Shown: positions 11,805-23,831 of the stretch, piece by piece | Numbering within the stretch: position 1 is the stretch's first letter | Layout of the letters: the number at the start of each line of letters is the position of its first letter | DNA from: Gordionus sp. m RMFG-2023 | Taxonomy: Eukaryota; Nematomorpha; Gordioida; Chordodea; Parachordodidae | Direction of reading: 5' to 3' | DNA: 64,000 bases | Assembly (NCBI RefSeq): GCF_954871325.1 | Contig: NC_088779.1 | Coordinates: 389,121-453,120, forward strand | The notes under the pieces: generated by a model | Databases searched by the model: none | Told to the model about the DNA's origin: nothing | Seen by the model: only the letters and a program-made list of their open reading frames with translations | Made by a program: the position numbers and the translations under genes

Positions 11805-14800
11805 ATGAAAGCTCGCCCAATTGTTTTAGCAAGAGCTCCTAAAGCTTTGCCATCAATTAGCAATGAAAAAGCTGAAAAGCAAGAACATAAATTAAGTATT
11901 ATAAAGTATGAACAAATCAAAGAATTAAGAGATTTTAGATTATTTTATTGAAATAATAGATAAGAATGATAACTGGAATGATCAACCTAAGAATGTATTA
12001 ATAAATTTATAAAAATGTAATTATTTTTAATTTAGGTTTTTACTCAAAATACTGCTTACAATATAATTGGAGTAATTGGTAAACAATATTGTGGGAAATC
12101 CTTTATACTTTCAAAGATTGCTGATATTTATAAGTAATTTATAATTTTAATTAATAGCTTGTTACTATTCTATATTTAATATTTCTGATAAGTTTTATAG
12201 ATTTTCATTTATTCTAAATTTAAAATTAATTTTTTACCTGAATATTATAGGTATTTATGTTTTAGTTTATAAAATTCTTTTAAATATTTGATAATAACTA
12301 TATTAAAAATTTTAAGTGATTCCCATGAATTGGAAAATCATTTTAAATCAGAACCTTTATCTAGTCGTCAAGAACTAGTCTCTGAATCTAGATCGATCCG
12401 CATGTACATATCAACTGCCCGCAATATGTGGATTGACACAAGACCATTGTTAGAAAGTTCTACCCTGCTAAATAAGTTAAACCAATTTAAAAGGAATATG
12501 AAAGATATAAATATCACCAAAACAAAAGATATAAGGAGTGGATATCCAATCCAGGAATCTGAAATTTCTAATTTTAAAGATATTGATACAAATAAAGATT
12601 TTGACGTGAGAAATGTGCAGAAATTTTTTGAAATCAAGGATATTCAGGTATATCTTGAAAAGACAAAATATGTGGGTCATTCCAAGTCAAATTGTTAAAG
12701 ATTTACTGCAGACTCTGGGATTTTTATGAAATTTTATAAGCAATATTGAATTTTTAGCACTTAGCTCTCATATTTTTGGTGATATAAGGGTTAAAGTATG
12801 CAATTTTTATTTATATTTAAGATTTACATAAAAGAATAAGTAATAAAATGTATACTTCAAAAATTTTAAAAGTCCAGCTCATTAGTTTATTAAAAAATGC
12901 ATAAGTTTCCTGGCCTGGAATTATGTTTGTTTAGCTCACCTAAGCCCAATAATTTTACTAATTTCCTGGCCTGGCTCATTTAAATTTTGCAAAAAATTAG
13001 GCCTGGCTTATTAAAAATTTAGGAAATTATATTGTAATTATTTATACCACCATATCATAAATAACTTGATTTTTTTGTGAATTCAAAATTTTATTTATAG
13101 ATTTAGTATTTTACTTAGATTCTTAAAATAAAAGGAAATAAGTATACTGTAATTTATAGCACTAATCAAAAAATTAACTGAAATTCAAAAAAAAATATAA
13201 CAAATTTCAATGCTAGTTATTAAAATTATGTCCGGCCAAAAATGGTCATTCTTTTGTAAAATAGGGTATAAAGTATTTTATATAGATTTGACTTAGTTAA
13301 GCAGTTTTAGGGTAAAATTTAAGCTTATTGTTATTTTAAAGGATTTTAATATAATTCAACCAATTTTTTATGCATAGATTGTCTGGCCCATCAAATATTT
13401 GTGTATAAATTTTTAGCCTGGCCTAGCTTGTTTATTTTTTAAAGCAACTCATGCTTTGCGGATCCCTGGTATACATTCTATTTATTAAAATATTTTATTT
13501 AACGTAGCATTTAGCCTCAGTTGAAGGTTGAAAATCCCTGATAATTAGTATCCCCTTTTAATAAAATGTTAAGAATATTCTGTTTATATCGTTTTTTTTA
13601 ATTAAATTTTTTAAATATAAATTGGGTGTCACATTTGTTTAAAGTTTTATAAAAAAAAATAAGAAATTCGTTATTTTTACATTTTGAACCTTAAAAAATG
13701 GGGCTAAATGGACCGCTACAATTCAAAAATATTTTTTAAAAATTTGAATGAATGCACTTTATTTCAAGTATTATTTCGTAAATTTTTAATTGGCAATCGA
13801 TAAGTGTTAGGTCATTTTTTCATACTTTGACCCTTGATATCTTCAAATATTTAGGAGCTATGATGCTAAAATTTGAACACTGGTCTACAAAATTTACCCA
13901 AATTTCAAAGGGTCCTACACAGATCATGTTTTTTTTAAATCTATTTGACGTGAAATGAATGACCCAATATAAAATGCATTTTAGTTTAGATATTAATATA
14001 TTTTTTTTATATATTGCTCTCCAGACTGCAAAACGTTTCTAAATAGCATTTTTGAAATATAGCAGGGACAATTTTTTTTATTAGAGATATACCGGCCTTT
14101 ATCTGGATCTTTCCTTTTTGGATTCGGCCAGTTCTTTGAAGAATAAAATGATAATACAACTCGAGGAAATTTTTTAATGGGATGAAATATGTGTAAAGTT
14201 TAACAAGTAGGATTAAAGGTTACAAAGCTATGGTTAGGGTTGATTAAAGATTTTGAGTTTATTAATAATTTGTTAAATCTGACAGGTCATGTGATTAAAA
14301 ATAAGAGTTTGACCATGATCAGCTGGTTTTTACCAATTTTTGACTTACTTTTCTTTGAAATTATAGGAAATCTAGATGAGAATTGGATTATTTTTATTCA
14401 TTTAAACGATATGTAATAAAGGTTGGTATTCGTGTTGTTAAACGGCTCGATTTGAGCCGGTTTTTTAAAACCGGCTATCTCGATATTTTAGCCAGAAAAA
14501 TATTGTCTAAGCCTCGAGATTTCGCTAAGAGATGTCCAAACCTTTGTGCCAACTATGAGCAAACTCTTTAGGATCTCGTAATATTATTCTGAATTAAACA
14601 TTGAATCAGCCGTTTTTTAAAAATCAGCTCAAATTGAGCTATTTAACCACACTAGGTATCAAGTATTTTTACATCAAATGACAATAATATAGCCGCAAAA
14701 TATAGAAAAGTTTATAAATTTCAACTATATTATATCTTATAAAGATAGTAGTTTTTGAGTCGATTTTCCAAAACGGATAACTCAATTATTTTTTGCCAGA

Positions 14801-17800
14801 AATATGTTGCTTAAGCCTCGAGATCTTGATAATATACGTTCTAAACCTTTTTTCCTTCTATGAGCAAAATCTTCAGGCTTGCGTACTATTTTTCTGGATA
14901 AAATATTGAGTTAGCCATTTTCAAAAATGGTCTGTTTAACAACACTATCAAATGATACATAAAACTAATTTTAATATAATAAATAAAGGCAATTTAACAT
15001 TGGTATCATAAATAATATGCGAAATTATCAAACAAAGTATTTCCAGCAAAGTATCTCTAGAGGAACAAAATATTGAATACGATTTATTCTACCGATTAAG
15101 ATACTGGTAGATTTTCAAATGTATTTTTTAATTGAATCAAATTTACTTGCTAAACGATTCGATTTCCTATTTTCTAAAAGCAGCTATCTCAAGATTTTTC
15201 TCCTCAGATGTCAGAAAGGTTTGGGCATCTATTAGCGACATCTCTAGGCTTCCCTAATATTATTTTGGTTAAAATTTTGATTACGGGCCTTTCAACAACA
15301 CTGCTTTCTAAGTAAAAGAAAGTTAAAGTAATATCTGGTAAACGATCCAACCGGCCAATTAAATTTCTGCCGGATAATTCAAATATTTTAAGATCGGGTA
15401 AGACGAAGCCGGATAATTAAAATTTAAAAACCGGTATCGATGTGCCAAAATTGGGTTCGGTATATCTCTTTAGGGAAAAAATTATTTATAAAATGTAACT
15501 TTCTTTACTGTTAAAAAATATCAGTTATGATGTTTTGCATATTCGACAAAATAAGAGCATATGCTACGTGATTAAAAGGTTTTATAATGGTCATTAAGAT
15601 TCGACAACATTTTAAAAAGAAATGTCAGTCACTTAGAGGTTTTGCTTGGCAGACGATATTCGCATTTTTATACCTATTCCACAAATTCGCATATTCCTTT
15701 AAAAATAGCTCTCAAATAAAAATAACGCAAAAAAAAGCTAGTCACATTCTTAACATCTGTTTGTGACACTATTTTGATCGTGGATGAAAGTGGGAACGTG
15801 GACCAGGATATAATGAAATATTTGCAATTGAGTGAACTTATCAGGCCTTCACTGAATGCGAGCTTACCCCCTAGCTATCCAGAAGAACCTAACCTTGAAA
15901 AGTATTTAACATTCAAAGAAGGGAATAATATGGAAAATGGTGACATAAAACACCCGCATAATACGCTTGCCCCATTAGCTCCCAATATAGGTACATTATA
16001 GTCTTTTTTTAAACGATTCGTGGCTAAAAATGTGTTATTAAAAGTTGTATCAATTGCTGTATTATAAATCATATCCAGGAATTAAAATAATTTTTTTAAA
16101 TACATCTTTTTGCTATATATCGTCGGCCTAAAATTGGAGTACTCCACTTGCGCAAAGTAAATGTTTAAAATGAGAAAATCAACATTAAAGTTTAAAATCT
16201 AATATAGGAAAAACCTTATTGATCAATTTTGACAGAAGTTATAACTTTGGCAAAAATATTTGTTAAATCAAATTTTTATATATATTGGAAATAAATAAGT
16301 TATTATTATTCACTTGTAACTCAAAAATTCTGAAAATGTCGAGTGGGAGCCCTCCAATTCTATACCGACGATATATATAAAGTGGCGAGTAAACTGGGAC
16401 CTCTTAGTTTGTTTTAGCAAGAAATCTGCAAACAATTTAGATAAAAAACACCCCCCCTCCCAACACACACATTACCCTATCTTACCACTCCGATAGTTAA
16501 ATTAAATAAAAATTTAACTAACTTGTCCTATTTGAACATTGAATTGCTCGATTTGTGAATCTGTGGAATTTTTTCAAATTTATCTGACATAAATGTCATT
16601 TTAAAAAAAAAATTATTATACAATATATAAAAGTCTACGTAATCAACAAATGCGAAAGAATTCTTGATTTTGAAGACCCGAACAGATCAAGAATTTATAA
16701 AACGTTAGATGCTTGCTTAGAACAAACCTCTTTCAAATATAAAAGTAAATTGTAATAATAATTTTTTTGGTGTTAAACAAAATTCTTAAATGTTTATTGT
16801 TTACGGTTTTTTTTCGTTTCATTTAAAGGGCCTTGAAAAAAACAAAAACTCGTTTTTTTAAAAAAAAAAAATCTATTTTGGGGGAATTCTTAGCACTTAG
16901 TATCCATTTTTTTTTGTTATCTTTTAACATTTCTTGCATTATTATCGAAGACCTGCAGAGGCACCATTTGCATGGCCCTGTCCGGATATTTTTTTAAAAT
17001 ATAGGGAATATTTAATTTTTATAGCTAATAATGGCGATTTAAAATATACGGCCCGGCCCGGGTATTATTTTTTTTTAAAAAATTAAAATACAGCCCGTGG
17101 CCTGTATAACCGGGGTTAAGACCGGGCCTGCAGGTCTTTGGATTATTATTTAATCAGGAACATGAAACAGAAACAGAACTCGCCAGAATATGAAACGGTG
17201 ATTAACGAGCTTTCATTAAGTACATGATTGATCATTAGAAATTTAGAATCTGAGTTCGAAATTGCTACATTATTTGATATGAATCTTCAGTTGCTAAAAC
17301 TGTTTTTTTTTCACGATGGTACCTATCTCCATATATATTTTATTTTTATTTTTTTAAAAAAAACAGAGCGCATTTCTAACGATTGTGTTGATTTGAAGAA
17401 TGACCAAAAATCGAACAACAATGTCGTTATTTTTCCGTTTTGGAGCCAGGAAGAAATCTTGGAACCTGGTAAATATTTTGCTAATCAATTTGTTGCAAAA
17501 CATAATCATCTTCTCCGTTCAATGGCGATTTCCGGGTTTGCCTAGGTTGGCCAGTTTTTCCCTCTGATTTAATCATTAGAAAATTTTGTAGTAAGGTATT
17601 TACAAATTAAATACCCTTCCTGACATCGAACCCCTCTAGGTGGATTTTACTGCCCATCGAGGAGACGGTGATCCTAGTGTAGACCCAGAACACGGGGAAC
17701 CTTTTAGACCTCCATTATCCTCCCAAAAGACGTTGTCACTCCCCCGCTATGACGAGGCTGAAATTGGGATTTTGGGGGACAAAGGAGATGAAACAAAATC

Positions 17801-18865
17801 CTTTACATATGATAGTGATAAATGATATAAGAAATAAATAAATATGGTGGTTAATGCTTCCTCTTAGATGACATTATGGAAGCTAGATAAGTTACGCCCC
17901 GGCCCCGATTTTTTCGGGTAAATTTAAAAAAATTAAAATACGGCCGGGTCGAGTTTAGGGTCGGGCTTGCAGGTCTCTGATATGAACTTCCAGATATTTT
18001 TAAGGTTTTTGATTTTGAGATCATTTACCTTTAAAGATACTGTAAAACCTCCAGATGTTCGCCTATTAATATTAATCATCATATCCTTACAGTGATCCAT
18101 TTGCTTCGGTCCCTTGAGATGGTACACTAAGATTAATGTTATTTATTCCTCTGTATTGACTAGAGGTGGGCGCGGGCCGTGAAATTGCGCGTGACACGAT
18201 GGGTCATGACGCGAGTGGTAAATAAATTTTACATTATTAGGCGTGATGGCCTTCCCAAAATTTTTACCAGACGTGATTAGGCGCGTACTATTAATTTCTC
18301 ACGTAGACCGCGGAAACGTTAATTTTTATATATATTTTCTAATTTAATTTAACTTCTTGAAAAAGTAATAATTTTTGGAAATAAAAGAAATTACGCTTTA
18401 TAAATAATATTTTTTTTCCTCAAAGAATGCTCAGGTTATCTGATAGCAAGTTCTCACCCCCCCCCCCCCCCGCTAAGATAATAAATTTAGTCTCCATGGA
18501 CCAACTTTGTCTAGATGTCCTAGAGCCAGATAATTTGAGAATTTAATAACTAAAGCAGTTTATATAATACAAAAAAAAAATGTATAGTTAACAAATATGT
18601 AATAATTAAAAAAAGGATAATAAACTCTATATCAGTGATAATTCATAAATGCAGATTATAAAAGGTGAAATTAGACTATAACGGTAGCTGTATTATATTT
18701 AAATATTTTATTATGTATATAGCCAAGAAATTCAAATCCAATCTTTATCCCAATGATACGAACATGGATTTTTATAATTGTACAGAATCCCTGAAAGATA
18801 GAATTGCTCGTTTACCTAGAACTGCAATTTTTAGGCAAAATGCGTTGACCGAGCTACAATGGTAA
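11805..18865 (+). CDS. smg9: SMG9, nonsense-mediated mRNA decay factor (eight exons)
   Basis: SMG9 partners SMG8 and the SMG1 kinase, which phosphorylates UPF1 in nonsense-mediated decay. Exons that join in phase are 11805-11895, 11939-11994, 12036-12133, 12317-12647, 15738-15990, 17367-17468, about 17662-17814 and 18786-18865, for about 387 residues. Matches to animal SMG9 in order: RPIVL near the start; IIDKNDNWND before the G-domain; a P-loop GKQYCGKS at about 64-71; MWIDTRPLL, matching the family's FLDTQPIL; FLTSVCDTILIVDES, matching FTVCHVVIVVQD; NNVVIFPFW, matching LFLVPF; and ESLKDRIARLPRTAIF near the end. The pseudo-GTPase P-loop is intact. Intron 1 is only 43 nt and intron 4 is 3.1 kb. 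Oddities: an acidic insert in exon 7, whose acceptor (CATCGAG) is inferred from phase, and an end at ALTELQW followed by TAA, about 25 residues shorter than the vertebrate protein. That last codon overlaps a good donor (G/GTAAAT), so a further exon is possible. The start could also be farther upstream. Confidence 0.85.
12868..13470. mobile_element. GGCCTGG-rich element in smg9 intron 4
   Basis: Repeated words TTTCCTGGCCTGG, TTAGGCCTGGCTTA and TAGCCTGGCCTAGCTTG are separated by A/T runs. It resembles the GC-rich MITE family elsewhere in the window but lacks clean ends, so the limits are approximate. Confidence 0.4.
14431..14654. mobile_element. Palindromic MITE, family 'GTTGTTAAACGG', copy 1
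   Basis: Left end CGTGTTGTTAAACGGCTCG and right end TTTAACCACACTAG face each other. Internal marks are ATATTTTAGCCAGAAAAATA, GCCTCGAGATTTCGC and CCAAACCTTTGTGCC. It lies in smg9 intron 4. The apparent reading frame through it comes from the repeat. Confidence 0.7.
14745..14947. mobile_element. Palindromic MITE, same family, copy 2
   Basis: Same internal marks (TTTTGCCAGAAATATGTTG, AAGCCTCGAGATCTTG) and right end GTTTAACAACACTA, about 90 bp after copy 1 and in the same orientation. Confidence 0.65.
15147..15303. mobile_element. Palindromic MITE, same family, copy 3 (worn)
   Basis: Starts GCTAAACGATTCGATTTCC and ends TTTCAACAACACTG. Shorter and more diverged than the two preceding copies. Confidence 0.5.
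16946..17141. mobile_element. 196-bp GC-rich hAT-type MITE in smg9 intron 5
   Basis: Ends CGAAGACCTGCAG and CTGCAGGTCTTTGG. Flanked by ATTATTAT on both sides, consistent with an 8-bp target duplication in A/T-rich DNA. The interior has CGGCCCGGCCCGG blocks. Confidence 0.7.
17893..17981. mobile_element. Half of a GC-rich MITE
   Basis: Carries the family words GGCCGGGTCGAG and GGGCTTGCAGGTCTCTGA at the right end only. Lies in smg9 intron 7. Confidence 0.45.
18160..18330. mobile_element. Another GC-rich element fragment in smg9 intron 7
   Basis: Starts CTAGAGGTGGGCGCGGGCCG. The interior has GCGCGTGAC, GGCGTGATGGCC and TAGGCGCGTAC, words not seen in the main family. The right end is not found. 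A 14-C homopolymer follows at about 18456. Confidence 0.35.
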
Positions 18866-18959
18866 ATTAGAATTAAATTCTATATTTATTTTTCCTTTTT
18901 TATTTCTCACTTAATTTATCTAAGCGAATTCTGCTCCATTTAGTAAAAAAACATCGTAT

Positions 18960-19158
18960 TAGGCCCTTTTTAAATCATCGTCTAAATCTAGATGTCAAAA
19001 AAATAATTACTTTAAGCCTTGAGATTTGGTCAAAAAAAAGGACCAAACTTTTCTGTCATCTATAAGCACAATTTCAAGCTTAGATAATACTTGGCGAAGA
19101 TCTTGATTTAGCCATTTATTTAAGAAGTGCTTAAATCGAAGTTTCCCAACAAAACTAG
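18960..19158. mobile_element. Palindromic MITE, 'GTTGTTAAACGG' family, worn copy
   Basis: Keeps TTTAAGCCTTGAGATTTGGTC, given here as TTTAAGCCTTGAG and ATTTGGTC, together with AAACTTTTCTGTC and TCTATAAGCACAATTTC. Lies just after smg9. Confidence 0.45.
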
Positions 19159-19225
19159 GCGTAGATGAATTATTTAAATTTTTTAACCCCTTCACTCGCT
19201 TAGAGTATAGACAGTCCTTTGGCGG

Positions 19226-19640
19226 GCTGTCTATAAACCAGGGTTGGATCCGAGTTCAGGTTAGAAATTTTAAACTCTATTTAACTGATTTTGATAAGAG
19301 AAAGTAGTTATCTGCATCCATTTTTCAAACCCGTCCTAACCCGATATTTTTTTTAAAATGTTTTGCCGGCCTGGCACGAATTTTTTTTAAATTATAGAAA
19401 TTGATTTTTTTTTTAAATCATCATGCCCAAAATAAAAGATATATGTTATAACGTGTCAAATTTCCGCAAATGAAAATTAAATATATTTATTTTACATAAA
19501 ACAATGGCGCCATTTTTGATATAATATGATTTAATGTTGATACATTAAGATATATTTTAAAATTTTTCCAAGGCCCGACCCTATCCGGCCTGAATTTTTT
19601 AAAAAAATAGGCTCTGCCTTACTTTTGCTGATCTCTAACA
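19226..19640. mobile_element. GC-rich MITE copy, diverged
   Basis: Family words GATCCGAGTTCAGG, CGGCCTGGCACG, GGCCCGACCCTATCCGG and the end word TGCTGATCTCTA, in A/T-rich filler. Confidence 0.4.
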
Positions 19641-20263
19641 TAAACTCAATCGAAAACCAAGGTCCGAACCGGCCCTGGTCTATATTTCAAATTTGATAGG
19701 CTGCCCATAAATCTGTCTCTGTTTGGTCTGTAGTTCCAAAATGCTTAACCAAACTATTTTAAATTTCTGAACCCATATTCAGGTTCAGAACCCTGCTTAA
19801 AACCCTTTCCATTGCAGAACTCGAATGTAGACTCGACGATTTAATCTGGTATTCGTATAATTCGATAAAATGAACCTATTAAGGAAAATAAAAAATGGAA
19901 TATGTATAAAAGACTTTTAAGGTGAATGTAGAAAAACATGTTAACATATATAAAATACTATTTAAATGAACAGGCGTTATAAACACATAATAATAATAAT
20001 AAAGAACAGATATATTTACAATAGGTCATTCTGGTATTCAGACAGGAATTTTTTACATTTTAAATTATTCATAACGCACAATATTTTGAAGACTTGATCT
20101 TGCCTGAATTTATTTTTAACGTAATAGTACCTGCCTTATATATTTTTTTGATAATTTTGTTATATGACTCGATTTATATATTATATATATTAATTATAAC
20201 TTAACCACAAATTTCACGGCAAAATTGTCTTAAATTCATAAATTGAGTTTCACATATATATAT

Positions 20264-20852
20264 TAGAAATCCGCAAAGTTTCGGGCCGTGTTGGGCTTAT
20301 TTAAAAAAAAAAAAATAAATTTAGCTCGGGCTGAGTTGGCTGACATTTTTTTTTAAAAAAATCGAGCCGGGTCGGGCCTACATTTTCAAAAATGATATCG
20401 TTACATTTTGTTAAATAAATTGATATATTTTATAATTCTTGAAAGTAGTGTTTGTTAAACGGATCGATTGATTTTTAAAAGCGACTAACTCAATATTTTA
20501 GCCAGAAAAATATTGCCTGAGCCTCAAGATTTCACAAATATATCTCCAAACGTTAGTGCCTTCTATGAAGTCTTTAGGCTTGCGTAATAACTCTGGATAA
20601 AATATCGAGTTAGCCGTTTTAAAAATCAACTACTTCGCAAGAAACAAGACGCTAAATTATTTTTTATTTGTAAAAATTAAATTTTTCTATAAATCTAAAT
20701 AAATTCGGGCCGGACCGGGCGGACAAATAAATTTTATTTCGCGTCGGGTTTTTCGCGACAAATAAAAAAATTCGATTAAAATCGAGCCGGGCCAGACAAT
20801 TTTTTTGGAAAATATTTCAGGCCTGGAAAATTAGACCCGATGCAGATCACTA
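20264..20852. mobile_element. GC-rich hAT-type MITE with another MITE inside
   Basis: Ends TAGAAATCCGCAAAG and CCGATGCAGATCACTA, flanked by ATATATAT on both sides (20256-20263, 20853-20860). About 190 bp at 20450-20640 belong to the palindromic 'GTTGTTAAACGG' family (TTTTAGCCAGAAAAATATTG, GCCTCAAGATTTCAC), so a second element inserted into the first. Confidence 0.7.
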
Positions 20853-20906
20853 ATATATATTATGCGCATGCTTAAATATAATCAGGTAAAAATTGAGTCT
20901 TTAAAA

Positions 20907-21150
20907 ATCGTCGCCCTGAGAATTAGATTATTCCATCTCCACCTTTTGTAATTTTACAGGAGAGTCATTTTTTAAAATTGAGCCAACATGATGTTATATA
21001 ACCTTAAATTGGCTATAATTTTACTTATTTTGTAAATATTTCAGATTTTTTTTATGTAGATAGAATAATATAATCTTAATGATTATATTTAAAAAAAGTC
21101 ATTTTTGACAAAAAGTAGTTGTGGAATAACCAAATACTCAGGCGACGAAA
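20907..21150. mobile_element. MITE 'ATCGTCGCC', copy 1
   Basis: Inverted ends: AGAATTAGATTATTCCATCTC on the left, written as AGAATTAGATTATTCC plus ATCTC, against TGGAATAACCAAATACTCAGG on the right. The inner arm is AAAGTCATTTTTGACAAAAA. A second copy is at 50983-51156. Confidence 0.6.
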
Positions 21151-23831
21151 TTTTTTAAAAAATATGCTATATAAATATTTTAAGTTTTAAAGATTCCCTA
21201 GACTAATTGAAATCTTTTTTATAAATTGATAGATGCCAGTCTTAATTTTTCGTTGTCTTTTAAAGATTTTTAAATTCTTTTGTAAATGTTTTTTTTAACC
21301 CTATGGGTGGTAAAAATATATCTTTACTCCGAAATGAAGGAGATAGAAGTTAGGCATGCAATTATTTTTAACGTATTTTTTTATATATATTATAAATTAA
21401 ATTGGGAGATATTAGATAAAAATTCAGAATTAAGAAATTTGATATTAGTGGAAGAAATTATTATATTCTTAAGTTGTGTGGGAGGGGGGGAGGGGGGAGA
21501 AAGTTAATGATTCATCTAAATAATATTGAATATTCTTTTATTTTAACTTACAAGGTTTGATTATGCTCGAAAGATATGGGAAGCCTTGAAAATATCGCCT
21601 CTTATCAACGAATACAAAAACGCCATATTTTGATATGATTTTTTGTAGATAAATATTATATTTTAATGGAATTGTTATTTAAATAAGAATATTAATAAAT
21701 TTACAAGCATAAGTTATAATATTAAGAAAAAATATGATTGAATTTGTATCAATCGAGTTTGTTCTTTTTTTTCGAGATTAAAATTTTTCTTGGAATCCAG
21801 TTTTTAATATTAGCATTATAATTACCCCCCCCCCCCACCCGCGATCATTATCAATATTCACTAATTTAAAATTTAGTGATACTGCCTTCAAATACCAAAG
21901 TTCCTTCTGTAAATGCAGAATTGATAAAAGGCGCGAAAACATATTAGTTTGCCAACCGAAAACTTTAAATACATTAGGGAGATCCTTAACTTTACCCTTA
22001 AATCTCAAAACAAATGTGCATCTGCTTAGCAAGTACTTCTGTACAGATAAGGAATATAATTTCTAACATTTAAAAAAAACATTTTGGGGTTTAAGAAGAA
22101 AAAATGAAATTTTCAACTAAACACCTCCACGTTTCGCACGCTTTTATTCCTTGATGATAGTTAAGTATAAATATTCCTCAGAAAAAAAATATACACAATA
22201 ATTTAATCATATTCGAAATTTTATTATCCTTTTCGCATCGCGATTAATTATTTTATCGCGCCAGCCAAACATTTAAAAAAAATAATAAATTTTTAAGGCA
22301 TTTTAAAGAAAACAAAATATCAACAACAATTAATGCGCCATTCCATTCTTATTCATCTTTGAATGCCCCTATTGGACGCTAATCTTGAGCATTAAACATG
22401 TGAGTCAGGGTTAATACATAGTTAAATGGCTAAAACTATATGAATATTAAGTAAACTAGGTTATATTCTTTAAAGGCTTCATGTAGGCTAGCTTGCTAGA
22501 ATATGATATGGCTAAGGTTACATCAATATTTATTTGAGCAAGTTCTCATTTCAAGATAATCAAACAGATACCCTATACTCGCATAATAGGTAAAGATTCT
22601 AAACCTTTATTTGGGAGGCTACTAGGGTTAAGTATTTATTAATGATTAAGAAGGATAGATGTAAATTTTTTTTTAAACGCCTTTTAATATATGTTATTTT
22701 CTGCTCAAGAAAAAAGCTGAGAGATGTATAGTTATAATTTCTAGATCCAGCTATTATTCAAAAAAATAATAAAGCCAAAAGCGCAGTCTTAAGTCATATC
22801 CATACCTATAAAATTTTTTGGAAATAGGGTTGAGCGGATTGTGAAAAATAATGGATTTTACCATTCGCACAAAGCTATCAATGATTTTTATTTTATCTAC
22901 CTTAATGAAATACTTCTTTTTTTCAAATATTTTTAATTCAGATTTTAGGGCCTTATATAATTTTTAAACCGGCCAGTTTTTATCATGTTCATTATTTTAT
23001 AGGGTTTCTTAAGTTTTCTCGTTTTAAATAAACTTTGGTTGTATCTAATAAATAAATTCAAAGAAATTTAAAAATTCGTGAAAATGTTTCATCATGTTTT
23101 GAACTGGCTGCTATAATTCAAATTTCTTATAATATATTTTTTTTTAACTTAGAAAAGATTTTATACTTGAATTAATTGCAAATATTCATGACTAATATAT
23201 AAAATATTTATTAACTTTTATACAAATTGAAGGTTGGCATTGCTCGTTTGCACACTTGTCCAAGGTATTTTTAGAGGTCTATCTTTAAAATTTAGATTTT
23301 GGCAAATTTATATCTTTATTTATCATTGGCCGGTTACTTGAAAAATTTATGGGCCAAAAAAAAAACCTTATTAAAATTTTCCACGTAATTGAAATCTAGG
23401 GCAAATAATCACATTAAACAAAGCGACATTAAGATCCATTTTTTAAATGTTTATATCAAGAAACTTTTGAAAGGATTATTTGAATATCCAATCTATAATT
23501 TTGATATGAGAATAAACATTTGGTCAAAATATTTTCTATAAATCAAATTTTATATATATATATATCCTTTTATGATAAATATAAGTATAATTTGTTAATA
23601 TAAATAATTATTGGGGATATGCCGCGAATATAATTGCGTACTATTAAATATAACCGAATAATTAGATGACGACTAGAAAGATAGTTTTTCCCCGATTTTT
23701 CTCCCTCCTATTTTAATAAGCTGGGTTGACTCCTAACGATAACTGGAACACTTTTTGGTACACCTAATAAAAAGCATACACATTATAAAATATGTCATCA
23801 TAAAATGGAGGGAAAAAAAATTCATATCGCA
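21151..23831. other. Gene-free stretch before the homeobox gene
   Basis: AT-rich, with a G-rich run at about 21481-21499 and a C-run at about 21826-21836. I find no exon that I can defend. This lies downstream of the homeobox gene, so part may be its 3' untranslated region. Confidence 0.35.

Noticed and set aside
14383-14571. 62-codon frame in smg9 intron 4
   Set aside because: Falls within a palindromic MITE found in several other places.
19817-19873. Possible terminal smg9 exon reading LECRLDDLIWYSYNSIK
   Set aside because: A good GCAG acceptor precedes it, but its phase does not fit the exon 8 donor and the match to the SMG9 C-terminus is weak.
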